NCBI GenBank assembly: GCA_024232355.1
Contig: JAAEPW010000794.1
Location: 1-6,880, forward strand
Direction: 5' to 3'
DNA from: Chloroflexota bacterium
Lineage (GTDB): Bacteria; Chloroflexota; Anaerolineae; B4-G1
DNA length: 6,880 nt
In this document: piece after piece, positions 1 to 6,481 of the stretch
How positions within the stretch are numbered: the stretch's first letter is position 1
Layout of the letters: the number at the start of each line of letters is the position of its first letter
Program-made: the position numbers and the translations under genes
Notes under the pieces: generated by a model
Databases searched by the model: none
Told to the model about the DNA's origin: nothing
The model's input: the letters and a program-made list of their open reading frames with translations, nothing else

Positions 1-3000
1 GCGTTCTTGACCAGAACAAACTCGTGAAAGCTGCTGACGGTGGTGTTCACCTGGTTGGTGGTGACGTCGTTAAAATCGTCGCCCGCGATCAGGGCGTCGT
101 TGACAAGTGTGGTGCCGTTGGGCAGTGGGGTGTTCACGTTGACGTAATAATCGACGTCCACGTCGTCCCCAGGAGCGACAAAGCCGTTCCAGTAGACGCG
201 CCGCTGGACGGGGTTGTAGCCGCCGGAGCCGTTGCCGGTGACAAAGGGGCCGCTAGCAAAGGTAACGTCGGTGGGCATAATGTCGCTCAAGCTGACGCCG
301 GTGGCGATCATGTCCCCGCTGTTGATCAGTGTGACCCGGTAGTGCAGCAGGTCGTCGGGTGAGGCGTTGGTGCGGTCCACCCACTTGAAGGAGGTAGATA
401 GGTCGGGCGCGGAGGAGATGGTCGTCTCGGCGGGTGGGGCGGTTTCAAAGGGGGTGTGCGCGCCATCGTCGATCTCGGCGTCGTTCAGGATGACGGTCCC
501 GTCGTCCAGCGGGGTGGCGATCTGCACGCGGTAGCTAAAGGTGATCGGTGTGCCCGGCGCGACGTCGCCGTTCCAGGAGACGCGGTTGTTGATCGAGCTG
601 TAGGTGGGCAGCGGTGCGCCGGAGGTGGCGCTCAAGCCGCCGACAAAGGTGACGTTGTTAGGCAGCACGTCGCGCACCAGCGTGTCGGCCACCATATTGC
701 CGCCGTTGTCCAGGGCGATGGTATAGACCAGTTCGTCGCCGGGCGAGGCGGTGGCGTGGTCGACCGTTTTGACAGAGTCGTCGAGGTCGGGCGCGGACGT
801 AATCTCGGTCACGGCGGGCGGGTCGACGTAAAAAGCGGCGTTGACGCCATCGTCCACCAGGGCGGTGTTCTCTACCTCGATGCCGTTGTCGAGCACGGGC
901 AGCAGGTCGGCCTGAAAGCTGATGACCACGTCTTGTCCCGGTGTGATCTGCCCGGTCCAAGAGATCTGATTTCCGCCAACGATCTCGGCGCTGCCATTGT
1001 CCCAAGAGATGAGGACGGGATTTTCCAGTTCCGCCGCGAGCGTGTCCAGCAGCGATGCGTCGGCCACGGCGTTGCCCTCGTTGACCAGCGTGATGTCGTA
1101 GGTCAGGATGTCGTCAGGTTGGGCAATGGTCAGGTCCACGTCCTTGGTCGAGTTGCCCAGGTAAGGGGACGACTCGACGGTGGTGAACGCGTCCAGGTCA
1201 AAGGGCGTAAAATTGCCCGCGATGTCCGCCACGTGAGCGGTGTTGACGATCTGGCTGTTGTTGGGCAGGGGGCTGTTGACGTTGGCCCGGAAAAAGATTT
1301 GCACGTTTTCGCCAGCGTTCACGTCGCCGCGCCAGGTGACGGTGCGGTTGCCGGGTGTGTAGGCCAAATAGTCTCCGCCGGTGGACGACATAAAGACGTC
1401 GCCGCCCCAGGTCACGTCGTCGGGCAGGACGTCGGTCATTTCGACGTCCACGGCGTTCATGTCGCCGTCGTTCTGCAGGCGCACGGTGTAGGCCAGGATG
1501 TCGTCCGGCGAAGCGGTCGCCCGGTCCACCAGTTTGATCGAGTGGCTCTCCAGGTCGGGCGCGGATTCGACGGTGGTCGTGTCAAAGGGATAGTAGGTGT
1601 TCGGGATGGGAAAGCCAACCCCCTCGTTGACAGCGGCGGTGTTGGTGATGACGGTTCCGTCGTCCAGCGGATAGTCTATCTGCGCGCGGAAGCGCAGGGT
1701 GACGCTGCCACCGGCGGGCACGATACCATACCACTCGACGCGGTCAAAGCCCGTGTCGTGGCTGATGTCGCCGGACGAGGCGTACAGACCGCCGTTAAAA
1801 TTGGTATTGTCCGGGATGGGGTCCAGCAGTGGGTCGCCGTCTTCAATGTAGGCGTTCATATCGCCGGTGTTGACCAGCACGATGGTGTATTCCAGCGTGT
1901 CGCCAGGGAAAGCCGTGGCCTGGTCCACATCCTTGGTAGAGGTGCTCAGGTTCGGCGCGGAGGTGATGGTCGTCTCTGCCGGGGGCGTGGTCTCAAAGCT
2001 GTTAAAGCCGTCGTCAATGGTGACGTCGTTGGCGATCACGGTCCCGTTGTCCAGCGGTGTGTTGACAGTGACTTCGTAAGAGATGGTCACCTCGTCGTGG
2101 TCGGGCACTGTGCCATTGTATTCTATGGTGTTGCTGCCCAGTACCCAGGTCCCGCCGCTGACGCTGCCGCCCACATAGGTCACGTTGGGGGGCAGAACGT
2201 CGTCCACGTCCACTGTGGCTTCCAGGTCTCCGGTGTTGCGCAGCACGATGGTGTATTCCAGCGTGTCGCCAGGGGAGGCCGTGGGCTGGTCCACCGTCTT
2301 GGTGGAACTGCCCAGGTCAGAGACGATAAAGCGGAACGTGCCTTCTGCCGTGTCCCAGACTTCTCCTTCCAAACCTTCGGTGACGGTGATGGTGTAGGCA
2401 TAGTCAGCCTGGAGGAGGCCAGGCAGGGCTGTCTCAAAGGTCTTGCTTGACGAACTGCTGTCGACCTCGGTCATCGCCGCGTCGGCGACGACGCCGGGCA
2501 CGGTGAGGACAGCGCCGCTGATGTCATAAGCGCCAAAGGGGTCAGAGGCAGTGACGCGGACGTAGGCCGTCCCCCCCTGAATGAAGGTACTGATCGGGAT
2601 GCCGCCAGGGTAGGCGCCGTCGTAGGTACCGACTTGGTCGACCCTGATGTAGGAATAGACGGGAAGCTCAATACGTGAATTGAGGGCGGCAGAGTCGAAA
2701 CTGACGACAACATTCCCAGAAGGACCCAAGGTACCTGAACAGTCAGACACAGCCACTTGTAGCGAGAATGCTCCGCCAGGAACAATGCTCGCGGGAGCGG
2801 TAAAGTAGAATGGATAAAACTGACCGGCGCCCGTCATGTTGTTCACTTCTTGAGGTGTACCGATCATTGCCCCATTGTACCATAGAGTCACCTCTGCGGT
2901 TGGCTGGTTTTCATTCCCCCAAATGTCAAAGCCGCTGGTTGGATCCATATATAACCATACGACGATGTTGCCACCCGAAAACTGGAGCAGGCCCTCCATC

Positions 3001-5675
3001 GTTGGAGCCTGAACCCAGGTATTGTTGCTGTTGTTATCAATTTGGTGAGTGGTGTGGTAACCAGTAGGCAGATTCCGGTCAAGCAAATCGCCGGGACGCA
3101 AGTAAAGCAACTTGGTCTCCGGCGGCGGGGTGTTAAAGCCAATGTCGGCGTCCGCGTAGGCGACGCCGGCCACCGCGACGGTGACGGCGACGGGGTTGTC
3201 GCCTGTCGGCTGGAAAGCGCCGGGCAGGTCGGGGTCGTCCTCGCGGGCCAGGACGGTATAGTCGCCGAGGGCAACGCCACGGAAGGTGTAGAGGCCGTCG
3301 CCGTCAGTCACTGTGTCGTCAATCTCGCCGTCGCTGCCGTCGATGAGGCCGTTGCCATTGCCGTCGGTGTAGAGCCAGACGGTGATGTCGGGCATGCCGT
3401 CCTCGCCGGAATCGTGGTCGCCGTCACGGTCGTCGTCCTCAAAGATGGTGTCGCCGATGGTGGCAAAGGGGCCAAAGCCAAAGTCGGCGGCCTCATAGTC
3501 GATACCAGGTCCCACGCTGACGTCATGCGTGGGTGGGGTGGTGGCGCTGTATCCGGCCAGCGGAGGGCTGTTCCCGTCCACCTCGACGACGTAATCGTCG
3601 GCGTCCAGGTCTTCAAAGAGGTACAGGCCGCCGCCCGAGGTGACGTCGGTGTCGAGGAGGGGAGCGCCGCCGTCCCCGTAGAGTTCCACGGTCACGCCGT
3701 CTATGCCGGTGGAGCCATCGTTTTGCAGGCCGTCGCCGTTAGTGTCCAGCCAGACGAGGTCGCCGATGGTGGTCAGGATGCGGTAGACGGTGCAGCCGTC
3801 GGCGCTGCCGGGGGCTGTTTCCGCGTTTCCGGCGTTGTCGGTGGCGATGGTGTAAAAGCAATAGGTCCCGTCGCCGTTGGGGGGTGTAAAGTCAAAGTCG
3901 TCGCTGTCCTCGGTCAGGCCGGTGTCGGTCCAGGAGCCACCTCCAAAGTTGTACCACAATCGCACGCCGTTGGTGGCAATACCGCTGGCATTGTCGCTGC
4001 CCGTCCAGGGGACGACGATGGGGGCGGCGTTGATCGGCCCGGGGGGCGGGTTGGCTTGCGAGGTGGGCGCTATGTTGTCGAATATGGTCCAGTCGTCGCC
4101 GTTGCCCGAAGGGGGGGAAGGCTCGGTGTAAAAGCCGTCGCTGGCGATGGTCTCAAAGTAGTAGGTACCGTTGGTGTTGCCGGGCGGTGGAAAGCTAAAG
4201 GAGCCGGAGGGGTCGCCGGACGTGTCTTCCAGGCCAGAATCAGTCCACGTGCCGCCGGTATCGAGTTTGTACCACAAGCTGACGCTGTCCACGCCAAAGC
4301 CGCCGGGAGGCGTGTCGCTGGCGGTCCAGTTCACGGTGATGTTGCCGCTGTTGACGTAATCGGCGGGGGTGCTGGCGGTGGATTGGGGCGCGCTGCGGTC
4401 CACGGTAAAGCAGGGTACGGCGCTCCAGTCGCCCCAGGCGATCTCGCCTGGGGTATCATCGCCCACGCGCACGTGCCAGCAGTAGGTGCCGCTGCCCAGG
4501 TTCCAGCCGGTGGGTTGATAGGTGGTGAGGGTGGTAGAGGTACTGGCTTGCTCGCCGCTATCGTGGCTGCCTGCGCCGCCAAAAGTCCCGCCCTGGGTTC
4601 GAAGTTGGACCTGGAAATGGGTCAGTGTGGTGTCCGGGGGGTCCCATCCAAAGAGCGGGTTGTCAGAGTTAGTCTGGCTGCCGTCGGTCGGGAAGAGGCC
4701 GGTGGGTGGGCCTGGCGGTGTGTAGAGCAGCATGGTGAAATTCTGGGTGGCGCTCCAGGCGCTCCAGTCTTCGCCGTCGTTCACGCGCACGCGCCAGTAA
4801 TAAGTGTTGCCGTCGAGGGTGAGCGGGATGGTGCCCGCGTAGGTGTCCCACGAGTCTGTACCTGGTTGCGAGCCACTATCCCACATCACCGTGCCGCCGA
4901 AATCCGACGCGGTATTGACCTCGATTTCCCACGCGTCCTGGGTGTCGCCGTCGGGGTCGCTAAAGGCAGACCAGGAGAATACAGGGTTGAGGTTTATCAG
5001 ACCGGTGGGGTTGGTCGATCCGTCGGTGAGCAGGCTGGTGGGAGCATTGGGTGCGGTGTTGGGTGGTTCGTAGGTAATGCGCACCGGAACCCAGTCCAGG
5101 CGAAAATCTCTATAGGAACTGGAAGAGTAGCTGTGCAACCGCACGCGAAAGTTGCCGTTGCTAAAGTCGCTGGCCGACCACGTCCGTCCCCAGGTGTCGC
5201 CCGTCCCACCGAGGGTAATAGTGTGGGAGGAGGAAGTGGATTCCCCAGTGTCAACCTGAGTGGATGATGTCCAGCTCGATCCGCCATTCCACGAGAGGTC
5301 AACGCCCAAGCTGCTGGTACCGTAGGTACTGTCCAGCCACCAATCAAGCCGCACTTCGATGCCCTGAATGGTCGAGCCGGCCGGGATGTTGATGCCATAG
5401 TTATAGTAGCGATGGCGATCAGTACGGCCGCCAGAGCGGCCGTTGTTGCGGCTCTCGGCGTAACCGCTGCCGTTGGTGTAGGCGCGGGTCGGGTTGCGCT
5501 CAAACCCGTTGCCATCACCACCGGAATCGGATTGGTTGGCCGTGGGGTTGCGCCAGCCGGTGTCGTCCGCCAGAGCCACGGGCACAGGCGCGACGAACAA
5601 GGTGGCCGGTATGAGCATGGTCAAGACCACGAGTATGGATAACAGTCTCCAGGTAAAAGTTCTTCCTTTATTCAT
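1..5675 (-). CDS. Giant secreted multidomain surface protein (Ig/Fn3-like, SdrD B-like, DUF11 repeats), 3'-truncated by window edge
   Basis: The frame from the ATG at 5675 runs without a stop to base 1: 1891 residues, C-terminus missing. Start choice: AAGGAG lies 7 bases upstream, and the first 36 residues form a signal peptide. Module order: signal peptide 1-36; N-terminal beta-sandwich 37-203; Fn3/Ig-like domains about 206-318, 322-425, 427-532 and 537-634; SdrD B-like domains 637-737 and 740-847; a linker region with two beta-rich parts 853-1118; DUF11-type repeats from 1121 to the edge. No catalytic motif is visible. The protein is rich in Thr, Asp, Gly, Asn and Val, poor in Lys, and has only five Cys (399, 422, 606, 628, 979). 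DUF11 and SdrD B-like domains are known from bacterial and archaeal cell-surface proteins, where they act as stalks or spacers. An adhesin, sheath or S-layer-associated role is inference. A cell-wall or membrane anchor may lie beyond the edge. The reading frame is near certain; function is not. Confidence 0.95.
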   Translation of the reverse strand, partial: MNKGRTFTWRLLSILVVLTMLIPATLFVAPVPVALADDTGWRNPTANQSDSGGDGNGFERNPTRAYTNGSGYAESRNNGRSGGRTDRHRYYNYGINIPAGSTIQGIEVRLDWWLDSTYGTSSLGVDLSWNGGSSWTSSTQVDTGESTSSSHTITLGGTGDTWGRTWSASDFSNGNFRVRLHSYSSSSYRDFRLDWVPVRITYEPPNTAPNAPTSLLTDGSTNPTGLINLNPVFSWSAFSDPDGDTQDAWEIEVNTASDFGGTVMWDSGSQPGTDSWDTYAGTIPLTLDGNTYYWRVRVNDGEDWSAWSATQNFTMLLYTPPGPPTGLFPTDGSQTNSDNPLFGWDPPDTTLTHFQVQLRTQGGTFGGAGSHDSGEQASTSTTLTTYQPTGWNLGSGTYCWHVRVGDDTPGEIAWGDWSAVPCFTVDRSAPQSTASTPADYVNSGNITVNWTASDTPPGGFGVDSVSLWYKLDTGGTWTDSGLEDTSGDPSGSFSFPPPGNTNGTYYFETIASDGFYTEPSPPSGNGDDWTIFDNIAPTSQANPPPGPINAAPIVVPWTGSDNASGIATNGVRLWYNFGGGSWTDTGLTEDSDDFDFTPPNGDGTYCFYTIATDNAGNAETAPGSADGCTVYRILTTIGDLVWLDTNGDGLQNDGSTGIDGVTVELYGDGGAPLLDTDVTSGGGLYLFEDLDADDYVVEVDGNSPPLAGYSATTPPTHDVSVGPGIDYEAADFGFGPFATIGDTIFEDDDRDGDHDSGEDGMPDITVWLYTDGNGNGLIDGSDGEIDDTVTDGDGLYTFRGVALGDYTVLAREDDPDLPGAFQPTGDNPVAVTVAVAGVAYADADIGFNTPPPETKLLYLRPGDLLDRNLPTGYHTTHQIDNNSNNTWVQAPTMEGLLQFSGGNIVVWLYMDPTSGFDIWGNENQPTAEVTLWYNGAMIGTPQEVNNMTGAGQFYPFYFTAPASIVPGGAFSLQVAVSDCSGTLGPSGNVVVSFDSAALNSRIELPVYSYIRVDQVGTYDGAYPGGIPISTFIQGGTAYVRVTASDPFGAYDISGAVLTVPGVVADAAMTEVDSSSSSKTFETALPGLLQADYAYTITVTEGLEGEVWDTAEGTFRFIVSDLGSSTKTVDQPTASPGDTLEYTIVLRNTGDLEATVDVDDVLPPNVTYVGGSVSGGTWVLGSNTIEYNGTVPDHDEVTISYEVTVNTPLDNGTVIANDVTIDDGFNSFETTPPAETTITSAPNLSTSTKDVDQATAFPGDTLEYTIVLVNTGDMNAYIEDGDPLLDPIPDNTNFNGGLYASSGDISHDTGFDRVEWYGIVPAGGSVTLRFRAQIDYPLDDGTVITNTAAVNEGVGFPIPNTYYPFDTTTVESAPDLESHSIKLVDRATASPDDILAYTVRLQNDGDMNAVDVEMTDVLPDDVTWGGDVFMSSTGGDYLAYTPGNRTVTWRGDVNAGENVQIFFRANVNSPLPNNSQIVNTAHVADIAGNFTPFDLDAFTTVESSPYLGNSTKDVDLTIAQPDDILTYDITLVNEGNAVADASLLDTLAAELENPVLISWDNGSAEIVGGNQISWTGQITPGQDVVISFQADLLPVLDNGIEVENTALVDDGVNAAFYVDPPAVTEITSAPDLDDSVKTVDHATASPGDELVYTIALDNGGNMVADTLVRDVLPNNVTFVGGLSATSGAPLPTYSSINNRVSWNGDVAPGTPITFSYRVQIATPLDDGTVILNDAEIDDGAHTPFETAPPAETTISSAPDLSTSFKWVDRTNASPDDLLHYRVTLINSGDMIATGVSLSDIMPTDVTFASGPFVTGNGSGGYNPVQRRVYWNGFVAPGDDVDVDYYVNVNTPLPNGTTLVNDALIAGDDFNDVTTNQVNTTVSSFHEFVLVKN
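24..2315 (-). repeat. Tandem array of six DUF11-type repeats (seventh begins at window edge)
   Basis: Protein-level repeats inside the large gene. By position the units are: R1 1953-2315 (residues 1121-1241), R2 1557-1952 (1242-1373), R3 1164-1556 (1374-1504), R4 789-1163 (1505-1629), R5 405-788 (1630-1757) and R6 24-404 (1758-1884). R7 starts at 1885. Each opens with an 'STK.VD.A.A.PGD' type motif followed by 'Y.I.L.NTGD'. The middle has '(D)VLP..VT..GG' and 'W.G.V.PG..V...Y.V', then 'PL.(D/N)GT.I.N.A', and the unit ends in a Pro/Thr linker 'TTI.SAP(D/N)L'. DUF11 is a beta-sandwich repeat of bacterial and archaeal surface proteins. None of the six units contains a cysteine. R4 is the most diverged. 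The boundary 'SAP(D/N)L' was used to cut units. Confidence 0.9.
2322..3119 (-). other. Central two-part beta region with atypical codon use
   Basis: Residues 853-1118, between the SdrD B-like domains and the DUF11 array. Part one (about 853-1003) contains 'LLYLRPGDLLDRNLPTGY', 'NIVVWLYMDPTSGF', 'EVTLWYNGAMIG', 'FYFTAP' and the lone Cys979. It looks like a beta-sandwich built on the theme of a tabulated or boxed outer-surface domain. Part two (about 1005-1118) contains 'VYSYIRVDQVGTYDGAYPGG', 'TAYVRVTASDPFGAYDISGA' and 'YAYTITVTEGLEGEVWDTA'. This is a module I associate with DUF11-bearing proteins, where it precedes the array. I know no family name for either part. Part one uses many A/T-ending codons, unlike the flanks. 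Confidence 0.55.
3135..3767 (-). other. Two SdrD B-like (Cna-B-type) domains with calcium-type loops
   Basis: Residues 637-737 and 740-847. Each opens with the SdrD B signature, 'IGDLVWLDTNGDGLQNDG' and 'IGDTIFEDDDRDGDHDSG'. Each then has a 'G(I/M)(D/P)..TV.LY.DG' strand and a 'GLY.F..(L/V)....Y.V' strand, and ends 'ADFGFG' or 'ADIGFN'. Asp/Asn/Gly loops at 644-653, 747-755, 771-782 and 'DGDG' before the 'LYTF' strand match EF-hand-like calcium sites known in this family. The domains are about 101 and 108 residues long, normal for the family. In SdrD they stiffen the stalk when calcium is bound; the same role here is inference. Confidence 0.85.
3774..5060 (-). other. Four tandem Fn3/Ig-like beta-sandwich domains
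   Basis: Residues 206-634. Domain 1 (about 206-318) has 'FSWSAFSDPDGDTQDAWEIEV' style strands and 'YYWRVRVNDGEDWSAWS', a typical Fn3-like F-strand. Domain 2 (322-425) has 'TYCWHVRVGDD' and ends 'CFTVDRSAP'. Domains 3 (427-532) and 4 (537-634) resemble each other: 'VSLWYKLDTGGTWTDSGLED' in 3 against 'VRLWYNFGGGSWTDTGLTED' in 4, then 'GTYYFETIASD' against 'GTYCFYTIATDNAGN'. They are therefore related bacterial Ig-like repeats. Domains 2 and 4 each have a Cys pair (399/422, 606/628) that could form a disulfide. Such domains usually act as spacers or binding modules in extracellular proteins. Confidence 0.75.
5067..5567 (-). other. N-terminal beta-sandwich module (unclassified secreted-protein domain)
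   Basis: Residues 37-203 form one compact module. Segments seen are 'GGDGNGFERNP', 'DRHRYYNYG', 'IPAGSTIQGIEVRLD', 'LSWNGGSSWTSS', 'GDTWGRTWSASDFSNGNF' and 'DWVPVRITYEPP'. The alternation of short hydrophobic strands with Gly/Ser/Asn loops suggests a jelly-roll or carbohydrate-binding-like sandwich. From memory, the same segments head other large secreted Chloroflexota and metagenomic proteins that also carry DUF11 repeats. I cannot assign a Pfam family without a search. Ligand binding, such as to a glycan, is only a guess from the fold. Confidence 0.6.
5568..5675 (-). other. Sec signal peptide of the large surface protein
   Basis: Residues 1-36. The n-region carries Lys3, Arg5 and Arg10. 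The hydrophobic core runs about 11-29 (LLSILVVLTMLIPATLFVA). It ends in an Ala-Leu-Ala signal peptidase I motif at 34-36, followed directly by Asp-Asp. There is no lipobox cysteine and no twin-arginine motif, so type I Sec export is expected. A later Met at residue 20 sits inside the hydrophobic core and would destroy the signal, which supports the start at 5675. Confidence 0.9.
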
Positions 5676-5682
5676 TTTCTTT

Positions 5683-5688
5683 CTCCTT
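5683..5688 (-). promoter_or_regulatory. Shine-Dalgarno site of the large surface-protein gene
   Basis: On the minus strand the sequence reads AAGGAG, then seven bases (AAAGAAA), then ATG at 5675. Match and spacing are near ideal and decide the start. I could not identify a convincing sigma70 promoter upstream: a TATTAT hexamer occurs at about 5727-5732 on the minus strand, but it has no good -35 partner at 16-18 bases. Confidence 0.85.
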
Positions 5689-5803
5689 GATGATAAAACT
5701 TGTGGGCGAAATAGCGTGATGATAATAGATTTTCCCTTTTGATTCATTTTGGCGTCTCTCCTTTTGTTTCCTACCTGGCTGTCTCGGAATATGATCGCTC
5801 CCG

Positions 5804-5872
5804 AACGCAAAATGGGCCCGTCACCAGTGCGCGAACACACCGGGTCAGGCCCCTCCCTTTAATCAACGCAAA
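5804..5872. repeat. 8-base direct repeats AACGCAAA flanking the hairpin
   Basis: AACGCAAA occurs at 5804-5811 and 5865-5872, one copy on each side of the hairpin at 5814-5852. The arrangement resembles a target-site duplication around a small palindromic element of about 53 bases. It could equally be a pair of binding sites or chance. Confidence 0.35.
5814..5852 (-). promoter_or_regulatory. GC-rich two-tier hairpin upstream of the large gene, likely in its 5' region
   Basis: On the minus strand an inner stem CCGGTGTG/CGCACTGG closes a TTCG loop: + strand arms 5824-5831 and 5836-5843, loop 5832-5835. Two of the eight pairs are G:U only if transcribed from the minus strand. An outer stem GGGCC/GGCCC (5814-5818 with 5848-5852) encloses it. 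It is followed on the minus strand by ATTTTGCG, a tract too short for a strong intrinsic terminator. It lies about 140 bases upstream of the start codon, so it may be a 5'-UTR structure, or the terminator of something upstream. Confidence 0.4.
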
Positions 5873-5962
5873 GCACAATATCATTTTGAATGCCCTGCAT
5901 ACATTGAGTAGTGGTCTAAATCACAAGCCACAAATAATTCCCTCAAGAGATAGCTACATAAA

Positions 5963-5979
5963 TTGGTCCACGTGACCAA
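5963..5979. promoter_or_regulatory. Quasi-palindrome TTGGTC-N5-GACCAA, possible operator
   Basis: Perfect 6-base inverted arms separated by CACGT, about 290 bases upstream of the large gene. The size and symmetry suit a dimeric regulator, but no regulator gene is in view. Function is a guess. Confidence 0.25.
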
Positions 5980-5989
5980 CACTATGATT

Positions 5990-6002
5990 CTACACACTGT
6001 AG
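5990..6002. repeat. Short inverted repeat CTACA-CAC-TGTAG
   Basis: Perfect 5-base arms with a 3-base loop, 11 bases to the right of the TTGGTC/GACCAA palindrome. A further short palindrome, CTTTG-TGTA-CAAAG, lies at 6062-6075. These are too short to interpret alone; the cluster may mark a regulatory zone. Confidence 0.2.
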
Positions 6003-6481
6003 GTGATGAGGAGGGTAGAACGAGGCTAGAAAATTCCTAAAAAGAAGTTCATTACCGGACACTTTGTGTACAAAGAATGCATTTGGACACCAAGTTCATA
6101 GATAAACACAGATTTTATGAAAAGGTTTTTCCAGCTTGTGCCCGAAATCATGCTGGAAGAGCATTCTTCAGTAGTGATTAAATGGCAAGTGATGAACGCA
6201 GGACGTCAATGCTCAAATATAGAGACACTTGAAAAAATATATCTCGACACGGCCAGTGTCCTACTTTGGCGTCCAAAAGTGCCTCAAAATGGTACGATAT
6301 CTCAAAGCCGACGTAAACAATGTAATTTTGCCAAGTGTCTCCATTCGATGGCGCGAATCTGCTTGTTGGCAAACTGGCTGTCCAACAGCCATCACTTGCC
6401 TCTATACCACTACCAATCACTCGTTAGAATTCATTTTCGGCATAGCATTTTCGGTATGACGCAGGACGCAGACCAAGCACC

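Noticed and set aside
24..362. 112-codon + strand ORF
   Set aside because: Antisense shadow over repeat R6, of the same composition as the other shadows.
24..2315. Regularly spaced repeats resembling a CRISPR or satellite array
   Set aside because: The period is about 375-395 bases and the similarity is at protein level (DUF11 domains in frame). There are no short identical repeats with unique spacers.
456..2450. 664-codon + strand ORF
   Set aside because: Antisense to the DUF11 array of the large gene. The product is low-complexity Val/Gly/Asp/Arg without motifs, no Shine-Dalgarno precedes it, and the repeats merely mirror the DUF11 codons.
2471..2785. Shorter minus-strand ORFs in other frames of the large gene (also 658-1005, 2888-3280, 3308-3616, 4997-5521)
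   Set aside because: They overlap the continuous frame from 5675 and translate to Pro/Ser/Arg/Thr-rich noise.
3042..5267. 741-codon + strand ORF
   Set aside because: Antisense to the SdrD B-like and Ig-like region, where the minus-strand translation shows clear domains. This frame shows none.
5814..5852. Intrinsic terminator call for the GC-rich hairpin
   Set aside because: The downstream tract on the minus strand is only ATTTT before GC-rich sequence, so I kept it as a structured element rather than a terminator.
5739..5975. 78-codon + strand ORF upstream of the large gene
   Set aside because: No Shine-Dalgarno and no motif, and it runs through the hairpin and palindrome region.
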